DNA from: Crocinitomicaceae bacterium
GTDB taxonomy: Bacteria; Bacteroidota; Bacteroidia; Flavobacteriales_D; Crocinitomicaceae
Assembly (NCBI GenBank): GCA_014762645.1
Contig: JABURP010000061.1
Location: 1-64,000 of the forward strand
DNA: 64,000 bases
Direction of reading: 5' to 3'
Shown: positions 34,530-43,800 of the stretch, one piece after another
Numbering within the stretch: position 1 is the first letter of the stretch
Layout: each line of letters starts with the position of its first letter
The notes under the pieces: generated by a model
What the model was told of the DNA's origin: nothing
Seen by the model: the letters and a program-made list of their open reading frames with translations, nothing else
The model's database searches: none
Made by a program: the position numbers and the translations under genes

Positions 34530-36526
34530 AATGCAGCCGGTATATTCACTTCAACTTTGAAGCCCGTTTTGGGTTTCTCCACCTTAATAGAACCATTAAG
34601 ATACTTCAATCTTTGCTGAATACTCTTGAATCCCACTGAATTTCTGGCAGATTTCCATTTTTCCAGATCCAACCCTGAACCATTATCCTGAAAAACAAAG
34701 AGTAAATTACCTTCTTCGCCCTTTATTGCTTCTAATTTAATACTGGTTGCGCCTGAATGTTTAACCGAATTGGTACACAACTCCTGGATTATTCTGTAAA
34801 TACGAATACTCTGATGCTCTTCAAACTTAAAATCTGAAAGAACATCCAATTCCGTGGTGACAATCATTCCGGTTGATTTTTCAATATCCTCCATCATGGA
34901 AACGATCGCCTGCTTTAACCCTAATCTGCGCAACTCTGGTGGAATCAAAGATCTGGATATGGACCTTACCTCTTCAATGACCTCACTAAAATTGTCATCC
35001 AACTGCTGAATTGACTTATCATCTGACACCTTGAGATGGTGAAATTTATTCTTCAGAATAATTAGACTTTGCCCCAATCCATCATGCAGATCCCTTGCAA
35101 TACGTCCGCGTTCTTCTTCTAGTTTATTGGCAATAGTATAACTGAAAAGGTTATCACTTTTTTGTTTGAGCTTAAAATAGAGAATAACAATTAAAAAGAT
35201 AATGGCAAGAAACACTGCAATCAGGATAATCACCTTCTGTCTAAAAGTTGCCATATCTACTTCACCTTGCTTAATTTGAAGTTTAAGTTTATTCTCTTCA
35301 ATACTTCTGATCCGTTCCTTCTTTTCATCATCATACCGAAATTGCAACTCTGCCAATAGTTTCGAATCTCCAATTTTATCCAGTGAATCATCTACTGCTA
35401 CTTTTTCTTTGTAATACTCAAATGCTTTTTTATAATCTCCCTTTTCTTCATAAACCCTGTATCTCAAATGATAATAAGGAGGCATCACTTCACTGTACGG
35501 AGCATATTCTGCATACGCAAGAACGCTATCCAACATCTGCAAGGCCTCATCATATTTGTTTGTCTGCATTTTGTAATAGGTCCTGCCCAGGTAAATATTG
35601 GCGACCGAATAGAGGATCCCACCTTCTTTGGCAATTTTAAGGGCCATTTCTCCCAAAGAATCACTGGCTTCAGCATTGCCTTCACTCATTTCCAGAGTGG
35701 CCAAATTTGTCATGGATGACAGTTCATACAAGGTATAGCCAAACTCCCTTCCAATTTTTAAAACCTTGTGATACTCTTCCCTCGCTTTGCCAACGGAGTC
35801 AATACGCATGTAATACAAACCGAGATTTTGCCTGGCTATCCCCTCAAGACTAACATTCTTATATTTTAATCCAATTTTTAGACACTGGCTAAAATCAGAA
35901 TAAGCCGAGTCAAGCGCACCCAGATCGTACTTTATCAACCCTAAATTATTGAGGATAAACCCTTTTTCGTACATGTTTTCACTTCTATCTGCCAGTTGGA
36001 GTGCTTCGTAAAAGATTTTTAATGAAAGTGAAACGCTATCCATATCACCATAAAAAATACCAAGGCCATTTAAGCTGTACAGCATGTTAATGGTATCCCT
36101 TTTATTATAGGAGTCGACATAAATCTCTTCCATTTCCTTAGCCATCTGGTACTTTGTCTTCTTATACTCATCCGTAAATATTTTACGAATCTTTGCCGTA
36201 CGAAAAATCTGGTCGTTGCCAATTTCTCTTGATACTGCCATGGCCTTATCAAAGGAAACAGATGCCGCATTCATGCGATTTGAATAATAGTGAAAAGACC
36301 CCTGAAAGACGTGTAGAATTGCTTTTAAAGTCTTGTCTTTATTCGCCATCTGAACTGTCTCCAATTCATCAAACAGACGTTTAAATTCTTTGGGGTTTGA
36401 TTTTAAGAAACCGTCCAGACTATCTAATTCAGTTCGGTATCGGTTTAATCCCTGAATACCTCTATATATCTGTGCCTTTGATAGCACAGTCATTAACAGG
36501 AATGTTAAAAGGACTAAAAACTTCAT
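34526..36526 (-). CDS. TPR-containing sensor histidine kinase (HisKA_3/NarX type)
   Basis: This encodes 666 residues. It has a signal peptide, then an extracytoplasmic array of TPR-like helices (about 30-400, for example YSLNGLGIFYGDMDSVSLSLKIFYEAL), a coiled coil and one membrane helix (VIILIAVFLAIIFLIVILYF). HisKA_3 has RDLHDGLGQS (His481), and an HATPase_c has ELCTNSVKHSG and DNGSGL. Such TPR kinases paired with LuxR regulators are common in Bacteroidota. The signal is unknown. Confidence 0.93.
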   Translation of the reverse strand: MKFLVLLTFLLMTVLSKAQIYRGIQGLNRYRTELDSLDGFLKSNPKEFKRLFDELETVQMANKDKTLKAILHVFQGSFHYYSNRMNAASVSFDKAMAVSREIGNDQIFRTAKIRKIFTDEYKKTKYQMAKEMEEIYVDSYNKRDTINMLYSLNGLGIFYGDMDSVSLSLKIFYEALQLADRSENMYEKGFILNNLGLIKYDLGALDSAYSDFSQCLKIGLKYKNVSLEGIARQNLGLYYMRIDSVGKAREEYHKVLKIGREFGYTLYELSSMTNLATLEMSEGNAEASDSLGEMALKIAKEGGILYSVANIYLGRTYYKMQTNKYDEALQMLDSVLAYAEYAPYSEVMPPYYHLRYRVYEEKGDYKKAFEYYKEKVAVDDSLDKIGDSKLLAELQFRYDDEKKERIRSIEENKLKLQIKQGEVDMATFRQKVIILIAVFLAIIFLIVILYFKLKQKSDNLFSYTIANKLEEERGRIARDLHDGLGQSLIILKNKFHHLKVSDDKSIQQLDDNFSEVIEEVRSISRSLIPPELRRLGLKQAIVSMMEDIEKSTGMIVTTELDVLSDFKFEEHQSIRIYRIIQELCTNSVKHSGATSIKLEAIKGEEGNLLFVFQDNGSGLDLEKWKSARNSVGFKSIQQRLKYLNGSIKVEKPKTGFKVEVNIPAAL

Positions 36527-36712
36527 GGGTATACAACAGATAAATATACGATTTTTCTGTAAGGATCACACTCCCGAAACCATTATAATTACTGATTGTT
36601 CAGCCCAAATTGCAACTCTGAAAAAAATGTTGAGAAAATCATTAACAATACACACTGTTGATAATGTTAATAAAAAAGGAAAATCAAGATTTCAATGCGA
36701 AATTATTCCAAC

Positions 36713-36720
36713 TATATTTG
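36713..36720 (+). promoter_or_regulatory. -7 element TATATTTG of dnaN
   Basis: This is a full match to TAnnTTTG, about 22 nt of predicted leader before the dnaN ATG at 36749. The rest of 36527-36712 is AT-rich with no gene. Confidence 0.5.
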
Positions 36721-36748
36721 TCTACATTTTAATCTAAACCTTTGATTT

Positions 36749-37867
36749 ATGAACTTCATCATTTCGAGTTCAGCATTACTGCGAAATATTCAAAACATTG
36801 GCGGGGTACTTAACACCAATAACTCCCTTCCAATTCTTGATAATTTTTTATTTGAACTTTCTAATGGCGAATTGACCATATCAGCTTCTGATTTGGAAAA
36901 CACCATGAAAACAACTGTTCGACCTGATGAAGCAAAGGAAGATGGACGCATAGCCATTCCCGCCAAACTGTTGTTAGATACGCTTAAGAATTTTTCCGAT
37001 CAACCATTAGCATTTGCTATAGATCAGGACAACTACGGGATTGAGATTTCATCTGATTATGGAAAATACAAACTGGTTGGACAGAACCCGGATGATTTCC
37101 CTAAATCACCTGATATTGATGCAACCAATAAATTGAATATCCCAGGAGAAATTGTTGCCAGCGCAATTGATAAGACACTTTTTGCAACAGGAAATGATGA
37201 ACTTCGACCGGTAATGAGCGGAGTGTTTTGTCAGTTTTCATCTGACAAACTGACGTTTGTTGCTACTGATGCACATAAACTTGTGAGATATGATCGTACG
37301 GATGCTTCTGCTCCAAATGCCACAGATTTTATCTTGCCTAAAAAGCCGTTAAACCTGTTGAAGCAGAATTTAACCGGTGAAGAGCAAATCGAAATCAGTT
37401 ATAACGAAACTACAGTTCGATTTAATTTTGGAACCATTGAATTGACCAGTCGTTTGATTGATGGGAAGTACCCCAATTATGAAGCAGTGATCCCAAATGA
37501 AAATCCAAACGTGCTGACAGTAGATCGTATGTCATTTCTGAATTCCATCAAAAGGGTTTCAATCTTCTCAAATAAAACGACTCATCAGGTGAAGTTAAAA
37601 GTCGCAGGAAGTGAACTTTCTATTTCTGCAGAGGATTTAGACTTTTCGAATGAAGCTAAAGAAAGACTTACCTGCAGCTATTCAGGAGATGATATGGAGA
37701 TCGGTTTCAATTCCAAATTTCTATTAGAAATGCTGAATCACATTAGCACGCAAGAAGTAATATTGGAAATGTCAGAACCTAACAAAGCTGGTATTTTGTT
37801 ACCAAGTAGCAATGAAAACGAAAATGAGGATATTCTGATGCTTGTGATGCCGGTAATGATCCGATAA
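36749..37867 (+). CDS. dnaN: DNA polymerase III sliding clamp, beta subunit
   Basis: This 372-residue protein is the normal length for the three-domain clamp. Recognisable segments are NSLPILDNFLFEL, SASDLENTM, RPVMSGVFCQF, FVATDAHKLVRYD, RLIDGKYPNYEAVIP and the conserved C-terminal LMLVMPVMIR. It is not next to dnaA or recF here, which is usual for Bacteroidota. Confidence 0.97.
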   Translation: MNFIISSSALLRNIQNIGGVLNTNNSLPILDNFLFELSNGELTISASDLENTMKTTVRPDEAKEDGRIAIPAKLLLDTLKNFSDQPLAFAIDQDNYGIEISSDYGKYKLVGQNPDDFPKSPDIDATNKLNIPGEIVASAIDKTLFATGNDELRPVMSGVFCQFSSDKLTFVATDAHKLVRYDRTDASAPNATDFILPKKPLNLLKQNLTGEEQIEISYNETTVRFNFGTIELTSRLIDGKYPNYEAVIPNENPNVLTVDRMSFLNSIKRVSIFSNKTTHQVKLKVAGSELSISAEDLDFSNEAKERLTCSYSGDDMEIGFNSKFLLEMLNHISTQEVILEMSEPNKAGILLPSSNENENEDILMLVMPVMIR

Positions 37868-37955
37868 TTTCATTGATTCGAACATAATACATCAGGAAAT
37901 CAACCGTTCAAGAACTTCTAGGAACGATTTTTGCTCTGAATTGGCAAATCCACGT

Positions 37956-38894
37956 ATGAAACGAACGATCGCACTATCCTTATTTCTGGGAGGAATTCTT
38001 TCCTCGTGTTTCTTTGTCAATGACATTTTTGAACCACCTCCTGAAAATGAAGAGACCCTTCAACAGAAATCCGAAAAAGCAGTTTCAGCTTATATTCGAA
38101 AAACGACGCACAATGAGATCTACGAACCTTATGGATTTGGCAGCATAACCATTCGTAAACCGATAGAAATTGTTGAATTGGAAAAATTGCAAAAGAAACA
38201 AAAGTCAGAACCATCTGTAGAATTGGACTCAGCGATCGCACAAAAAAAACGCTTTATAAAGCAAAATAATATTGAACGAACCCTTGACCTCGACCACTTT
38301 TTCACCTTGAAGGATACAACAGGAATCCTCAAAATCTTTGAAACTACTTTCATTCTGAATGACACACTTGGAGTTAAAGACCTTTCCGCAAAAATTATAC
38401 TCTATTTACCTGAAAAATATGAGGATGCACTCACGTACTATTTCTATGAGTACAATATTTTCAATACGCCGTCTTACTATGAATCAAGAAATTTATCTAA
38501 TAATTTCTATGCCTTTTTCAAAGAGGAATTAGAAAAGAGAAAAGGTCGTGACGCAAAATCGGCATTCCTTTTGCATGTGATAAAAATGACTCAGGCAGTA
38601 AAAGACCGTGGTGAGTTCAAGCAACAAGAAATTTTAGAAGAAAATGTAAAGGAATTTATTTCTACTCAAAGAACTGATATTAAGGATTATGAAGAATTGC
38701 AATTCTCAAATCTATATCAAACTCAACAAGATGATACGGCAGAAGTAAACGGCTACTATTTTTTTCATAAATTTATTGGAACCTTTCAGGGAGAGCTTGA
38801 CACCAATGTTGTACTGGTAGAGTTCAATAAATTTTACGAAATAGATAACATTTACCAGATGGATCGACCATTTGGAGCTTACTTTAACGAATAA
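37956..38894 (+). CDS. Lipoprotein of unknown function
   Basis: This encodes 312 residues. The ATG at 37956 starts a lipoprotein signal (MKRTIALSLFLGGILSSC). The mature chain is helical and charged, with no family I recognise. Notable segments are EPYGFGSITIRKP and RTLDLDHFFTLKD, and a C-terminal beta-rich part (GYYFFHKFIGTFQG). It is 6 bp upstream of the 38901 gene and so cotranscribed with it. Confidence 0.75.
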   Translation: MKRTIALSLFLGGILSSCFFVNDIFEPPPENEETLQQKSEKAVSAYIRKTTHNEIYEPYGFGSITIRKPIEIVELEKLQKKQKSEPSVELDSAIAQKKRFIKQNNIERTLDLDHFFTLKDTTGILKIFETTFILNDTLGVKDLSAKIILYLPEKYEDALTYYFYEYNIFNTPSYYESRNLSNNFYAFFKEELEKRKGRDAKSAFLLHVIKMTQAVKDRGEFKQQEILEENVKEFISTQRTDIKDYEELQFSNLYQTQQDDTAEVNGYYFFHKFIGTFQGELDTNVVLVEFNKFYEIDNIYQMDRPFGAYFNE

Positions 38895-38900
38895 GGAAAT

Positions 38901-39458
38901 ATGAAACTGTTTTTTTACCTGTTAACCCTTGGAACTCTTACCGCAAATACCGCATTCTCTCAAAATTTTGAAATTGATTCTTCTGAGGATGAAGAAAAAA
39001 CAAAAGAAGCCGTCTTGGCATGGGCCGATTCTGTTTTCTATATGCACAAAGAATGGAAGTTTGAAAATTTCCGCCCTTTTTACACCGAAGAATATGAAAT
39101 AGCTTTTTTGAGAGCAAATGCGTATAAGGATCGTGTTGAGGATTTGGAGAAAGAAAAAGAAAGCGGAAGATATAAAGGCTCTGATGAAGAATACGAAAAA
39201 GAGCATAAAGAGCTCCAGGAAGCTTACCTAAAGATCAAAGAAGAGTTGGAGAATATTCAAATCAGAGTAACTCATTTTCAAATACATTTTTGGTCTAATA
39301 TTCAAACCACAGACGGTATCACAGTTTATTACGAGCACATTGTTAAATTAGATCACAACTTTAATGTCACAGAAGCTGTCATCAATTCAGCTATTGGAAA
39401 GAAAAATGAGAAAACAGAGATTCTCTATAAGAAGGATGTTAAAGAAAAAAAAAAGTAG
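38901..39458 (+). CDS. Secreted charged coiled-coil protein ending at a slippery A10 tract
   Basis: This encodes 185 residues in frame 0. The signal peptide is MKLFFYLLTLGTLTANTAFS. A helical domain follows (WADSVFYMHKEWKFENFRPFY, then a long Lys/Glu coiled coil at about 80-125), then a beta-rich part. The frame ends as GAA AAA AAA AAG TAG, so the dnaX-type slippery heptamer A AAA AAG sits directly before the stop. An open 69-codon tail continues in the -1 frame. No family is recognised. Either both forms are made, or a homopolymer error or mutation has split the gene. Confidence 0.75.
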   Translation: MKLFFYLLTLGTLTANTAFSQNFEIDSSEDEEKTKEAVLAWADSVFYMHKEWKFENFRPFYTEEYEIAFLRANAYKDRVEDLEKEKESGRYKGSDEEYEKEHKELQEAYLKIKEELENIQIRVTHFQIHFWSNIQTTDGITVYYEHIVKLDHNFNVTEAVINSAIGKKNEKTEILYKKDVKEKKK

Positions 39459-39664
39459 ACAGCTCGAATAGCAGTGAAAACTCATCTGAAAAAGGAGGGA
39501 GTGCCACACTAATTATCAATAGTGATAGTGAGCAATCCGATCAAAAATCCTCTGAAGAAAATAACGAAGAAATCAAAGAAACTCCCAAGGAGCGAAAAAA
39601 GCGATTAAAAAAGGAGGCGAAGGAACTGAAAAAGCAGAAGAAAAGGGAGAAAAACTCTCAATAA
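39455..39664 (+). CDS. -1 frame extension of the 38901 gene (69 codons), reachable by slippage
   Basis: After slippage at 39449-39455 translation would continue as VDSSNSSENSSEKGG and end in a Lys/Arg-rich helix (KERKKRLKKEAKELKKQKK) before TAA at 39662-39664. Composition and charge match the coiled-coil part of the same protein. The segment has no start codon or leader of its own, so it is best explained as the tail of the 38901 product. Confidence 0.6.
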   Translation, partial: VDSSNSSENSSEKGGSATLIINSDSEQSDQKSSEENNEEIKETPKERKKRLKKEAKELKKQKKREKNSQ

Positions 39665-39737
39665 CCTTCTCTAATTAATGTTTTGACAAAAGGACGAAAT
39701 TTCTACTTCTAACCAAAAGTAATTCGTGTTAAAATTA

Positions 39738-39783
39738 AAAAGCCCGAATCCTGGCCATTTGGCTATAATAGACTCGGGCTTTT
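39738..39783. terminator. Bidirectional hairpin terminator
   Basis: AAAAGCCCGA (39738-39747) pairs with TCGGGCTTTT (39774-39783), with an inner small hairpin GCCA/TGGC in the 26-nt loop. It serves the convergent 38901 and porP-like genes. The interval 39665-39801 holds nothing else. Confidence 0.75.
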
Positions 39784-39801
39784 CCTTCACACAATAAAAT
39801 C

Positions 39802-40860
39802 TTAGTACCTCGAATGATCTGCTCCGTAAGTAGACATAAAAGGATTAGGCGCCACAAAACGAAGTGAAAATTCTAATCCACCTCTGGTATTACTAGCTAC
39901 TTTAAGGGACGATACGTTAATGTCATAACTTACACCAAATCCCCATCCAGCATATTCGATAATAAATTTAGCAGTAATCGCATCTCTGGTACGTAGGTAA
40001 GCACCCCCATACAGGGCCGCTCCATGTCTAAACCCAGTAAACTTACTGTCCTGAGCCAGGAGATACCGGAACAATGTTCCTACATATATTTCCTGCGCAG
40101 GTCCCTGTCGGTAATACATAAATCCGGGACAAACTGCCATTTTAGATGACTCTCCTAGACTTATAACTCCGTTTCCATGCAGGACAACTTTCATAGGAAG
40201 ACGTTCATCTGTGTTTAAAAATGAAAATTTAGGTCGATTAATATGCATCACTGCAACACCTGCAGTAAAATTAAGATCATGATTATCGGTCACTTTAATA
40301 TCTCCACCGGTATTGTTATATACCCAGCTCACTCCTGCTCCAACATCCATCCTAGTAAAGGAAGCCTGTCCTGCCGGAATACCAGCGGGTAAAGAAGCGT
40401 TGTAGGCTGTACCATCAAATTGGGTGGCCCATTGAAGGTTTGTATAGTCAATCTTTCTCTGAAAATACCCAACCTGAACACCACCACCTATTCTGTTGTA
40501 TTCATTGGCTTTAAAATGATAGGCCATTGCCAGATTTCCTTGTCCTGTTCCCATTTGCGAATCTCCGGCTTTATCGCTAAAGAAATTTACACCTCCAGCT
40601 AAAAAACCGCCCTGTGAACGCTTCTTCTCATAACGCATATGATATCCTAATGCAAATGTTTTATACGGCGCTCCAACCGCTCTCCATTGGTCTTTATAAT
40701 TGATGTTTGCTTCAATTCCATAAACCGCTCCGGCCATAGCTGGGTTTTGTTGCAGCGGATTCATATAAAATTGTGAGAAATGAATATCCTGCGCAACAAC
40801 TTGAGAAGAGTGAAATAACCCTAGCCCAATAACTGTGATAATAATGACTAAATTTTTCAT
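39802..40860 (-). CDS. PorP/SprF-family type IX secretion membrane protein
   Basis: This encodes 352 residues. The signal peptide is followed by the family signature QDIHFSQFYMNPLQQNPAMAG at the mature N-terminus and an outer-membrane beta-barrel (YKDQWRAV, GAGVSWVYNN). PorP/SprF proteins anchor or help export specific T9SS substrates; SprF is needed for SprB in Flavobacterium johnsoniae. The gene lies 19 bp downstream of the 1,652-residue type B sorting-domain protein, its probable client. Confidence 0.93.
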   Translation of the reverse strand: MKNLVIIITVIGLGLFHSSQVVAQDIHFSQFYMNPLQQNPAMAGAVYGIEANINYKDQWRAVGAPYKTFALGYHMRYEKKRSQGGFLAGGVNFFSDKAGDSQMGTGQGNLAMAYHFKANEYNRIGGGVQVGYFQRKIDYTNLQWATQFDGTAYNASLPAGIPAGQASFTRMDVGAGVSWVYNNTGGDIKVTDNHDLNFTAGVAVMHINRPKFSFLNTDERLPMKVVLHGNGVISLGESSKMAVCPGFMYYRQGPAQEIYVGTLFRYLLAQDSKFTGFRHGAALYGGAYLRTRDAITAKFIIEYAGWGFGVSYDINVSSLKVASNTRGGLEFSLRFVAPNPFMSTYGADHSRY

Positions 40861-40879
40861 AACAACAAGTTTTTACACC

Positions 40880-43800
40880 TTACCGGATCAAACTAATATT
40901 TCCTTTTTTGTTTATTTGCTGCCCATCTGCCAGCGTAGCATCAAGTACGTAAACATATACACCCGTACTCATCATTTTACCATTACGCTTGTGGGTACCA
41001 TCCCAACAAATATTCTGATCAAAACACTCAAATATCAATTCTCCCCAACGATCATAAATTCTAAAATGCATATCTACTATACACCCTCCAAGTACACACT
41101 CCATAGCGTTATCGTCACCACTGGATGGAGTAAATGCTGTCGGTACATAAACTTCACCACAATCAAGATCTACTGTTACAATTGTACAAGCAGTATCCGA
41201 ACATGTTCCATTGTATGCTGTCACACAATACGTTGTTGTGGATAAAGGGCTGGCAATTGGATCTGGACAGTTTGAACAACTCAAATCTGCATCAGGGCTC
41301 CACGAATAATTGGTGCCACCAGAAGCTGTAATTTGAACCGAAGATCCCCATGAAATTGTAAAAGGACCATCTGTCGTAACTGTTGGCTGACCATATACTT
41401 CTATATCGATAGTATCTGCATCTGAACAAGTTCCTGTTAGCGTGTAAATAATTTGATGGATACCTGGTCCCGCGGTACCAGGATCAAAATTACCTGTTGC
41501 ACCATCCGTTATCCCTGTTCCGGTCCATGTTCCACCAGGAGTAGAGGCAACAAGTAATGTTGAATCATCTGTCACACAGAAAGGACCAGCAGGATTTATG
41601 GCCGCACTTGTAGAGTTTGAGATTGTAACGGTGAAAGTTCCAACAGCAGGACACGCTCCGGATGTTGTATATGTTACAGTATAAGACCCTGCACCACTGG
41701 CTCCCAAATCAATCTGTCCTGTCGACGAATTAATTACGCCTCCGTTATCTATGGTGAATGTACCGCCCATTGTTCCTGTAATCACTGCAGTTGGGTCCGA
41801 GTCATCCAAACAATAGACAGATGCGGAATAAGAGATTGTCGCATTTTCCGCCGGATTAACCGTTATTATTTCTGTATCAGTATCACCACAAGCTCCAGAA
41901 ATTGTATAGGTAATAGTATGTGTACCTGCTCCTGCTACCGACGGATCAAATGTGCCCAAATTTGGATCTGTAATCCCTGTACCTGACCAGGTTCCACCTG
42001 GATCAGCAGCTGTTAAGTTAAGCGGTAAATCATTTTCGCAAAATGGCCCAGCCGCTGTAATGGTAGCATCCATGGTATTAACTATGGACAAAGCTACTGT
42101 GGTAGAACTTGGACATGGTCCATTCGTTTGATAAGTAACGTTATATGAACCAACACCTGATGCATCTAAATCCACTACTCCGGTAGACGCATTGATAACT
42201 CCGGTTCCGTCTATAGTGAATGTACCTCCAGAGAGACCTGTAATAGTCGGATTTGGATCTGTGTCTGTTACACAAAATGTGGATTGTACATAATTAAACG
42301 AAGCATCATCTGTTGCATTCACTGTGATCGTTTCTGTATCAGTATCACCACAAGAACCGGAAATTGTATAGGTAATGGTATGTGTACCAACTCCCGCAGT
42401 TAGCGGATCAAATGTACCCAGGTTAGGGTCTGTGATTCCGGTTCCGCTCCAGGTTCCTCCGCCATCTACAGCTGTTAAGTTTACAGATGGATCGGTTTCA
42501 CAGAATGGACCCGCAGGGGTAATGGTAGCATTTGCTCCATTGGTGAGTGTTATACCAAAGGTAGCAGTGGTTGGACATGGCCCGTTGGTTTGATAAGTAA
42601 CCGTATAAGACCCTGCTCCGGATGATGCTATATTTATTTCTCCCGTACTTGCATTGATCACTCCGGTTCCGTCAATGGTAAATGTACCACCAGGTAATCC
42701 GGTAACCGTTGGTGTCGGATTCGGATCTGTCAGGCAGTATGATCCTTGTGCGTAACTGAATGATGCATCATCTGTTGCATTAACCGTGATGGTTTCTGTG
42801 TCAGTGTCACCACAAGAACCGGAAATTGTATAGGTAATAGTATGTGTACCAACTCCTGCAGTTAGCGGATCAAAAGTACCCAGGTTAGGGTCTGTGATTC
42901 CGGTTCCGCTCCAGGTTCCTCCGCCATCTACAGCTGTTAAGTTTACAGACGGATCGGTTTCACAAAATGGACCCGCAGGGGTAATCGTTGCATTAGATGT
43001 TGTATTAATGGTCAGGTTAAAGGTTCCTGAAGTCGGACAAGGGCCGTTCGTTAAATAGGTTACCACGTAACTATTGGCTCCGGATACATCCAAATCTATG
43101 ACACCCGTTGATGCATTAATGACTCCACCATTATTTATAGAGAAAGTACCACCACTTAAACCAGTAATTGTAGGTACAGGGTCAGTATCTGTTGTACAGT
43201 AGATAGCTTGAGCATAAGAGAATGACGGATCATCAGTTGCATTTACCTGAATGGTTTCTGTATCGGAACTACCACACGCCAAAGAATAAGTAATGGTGTG
43301 AGATCCAGGACCTGCTGTAGCCGGATCAAATGTACCGAGGTTTGGATCTGTAATTCCCGTACCACTCCATGTCCCACCGGGATCAACTGCTGTAAGGTTG
43401 ACAGATGGATCCGTTTGACAGAAAGGACCGGCAGCCGTAATTGTTGGATCGCATCCTACCGCACAAGCAGCTAACTGATTTAACGAATCAATCGTAATGG
43501 TTGCACCTGTTCCATCTGTGACCTGAATCGGCCAGTTACCAGTAGGTGTTTCTGTAATTGTACCAGTGGCAAAAGTACTCCACCCGGTTGTAGTAATAGT
43601 ACAAGGTAACGGAACCGAACAAATTCCAAATATGAGAACCCCACCACAGGTTGCACAATCATTTGATTGTGTGTTAATAGTGGTCCATTCTTCCCAGGTA
43701 TTATTTCCATCACCATTAGTAATAGTAATATCCCCATTAGCTTCCTGACAAGCAGTAAGGTTCACACATGGATCAACAGTAACACTAATTGCATCCGAAC

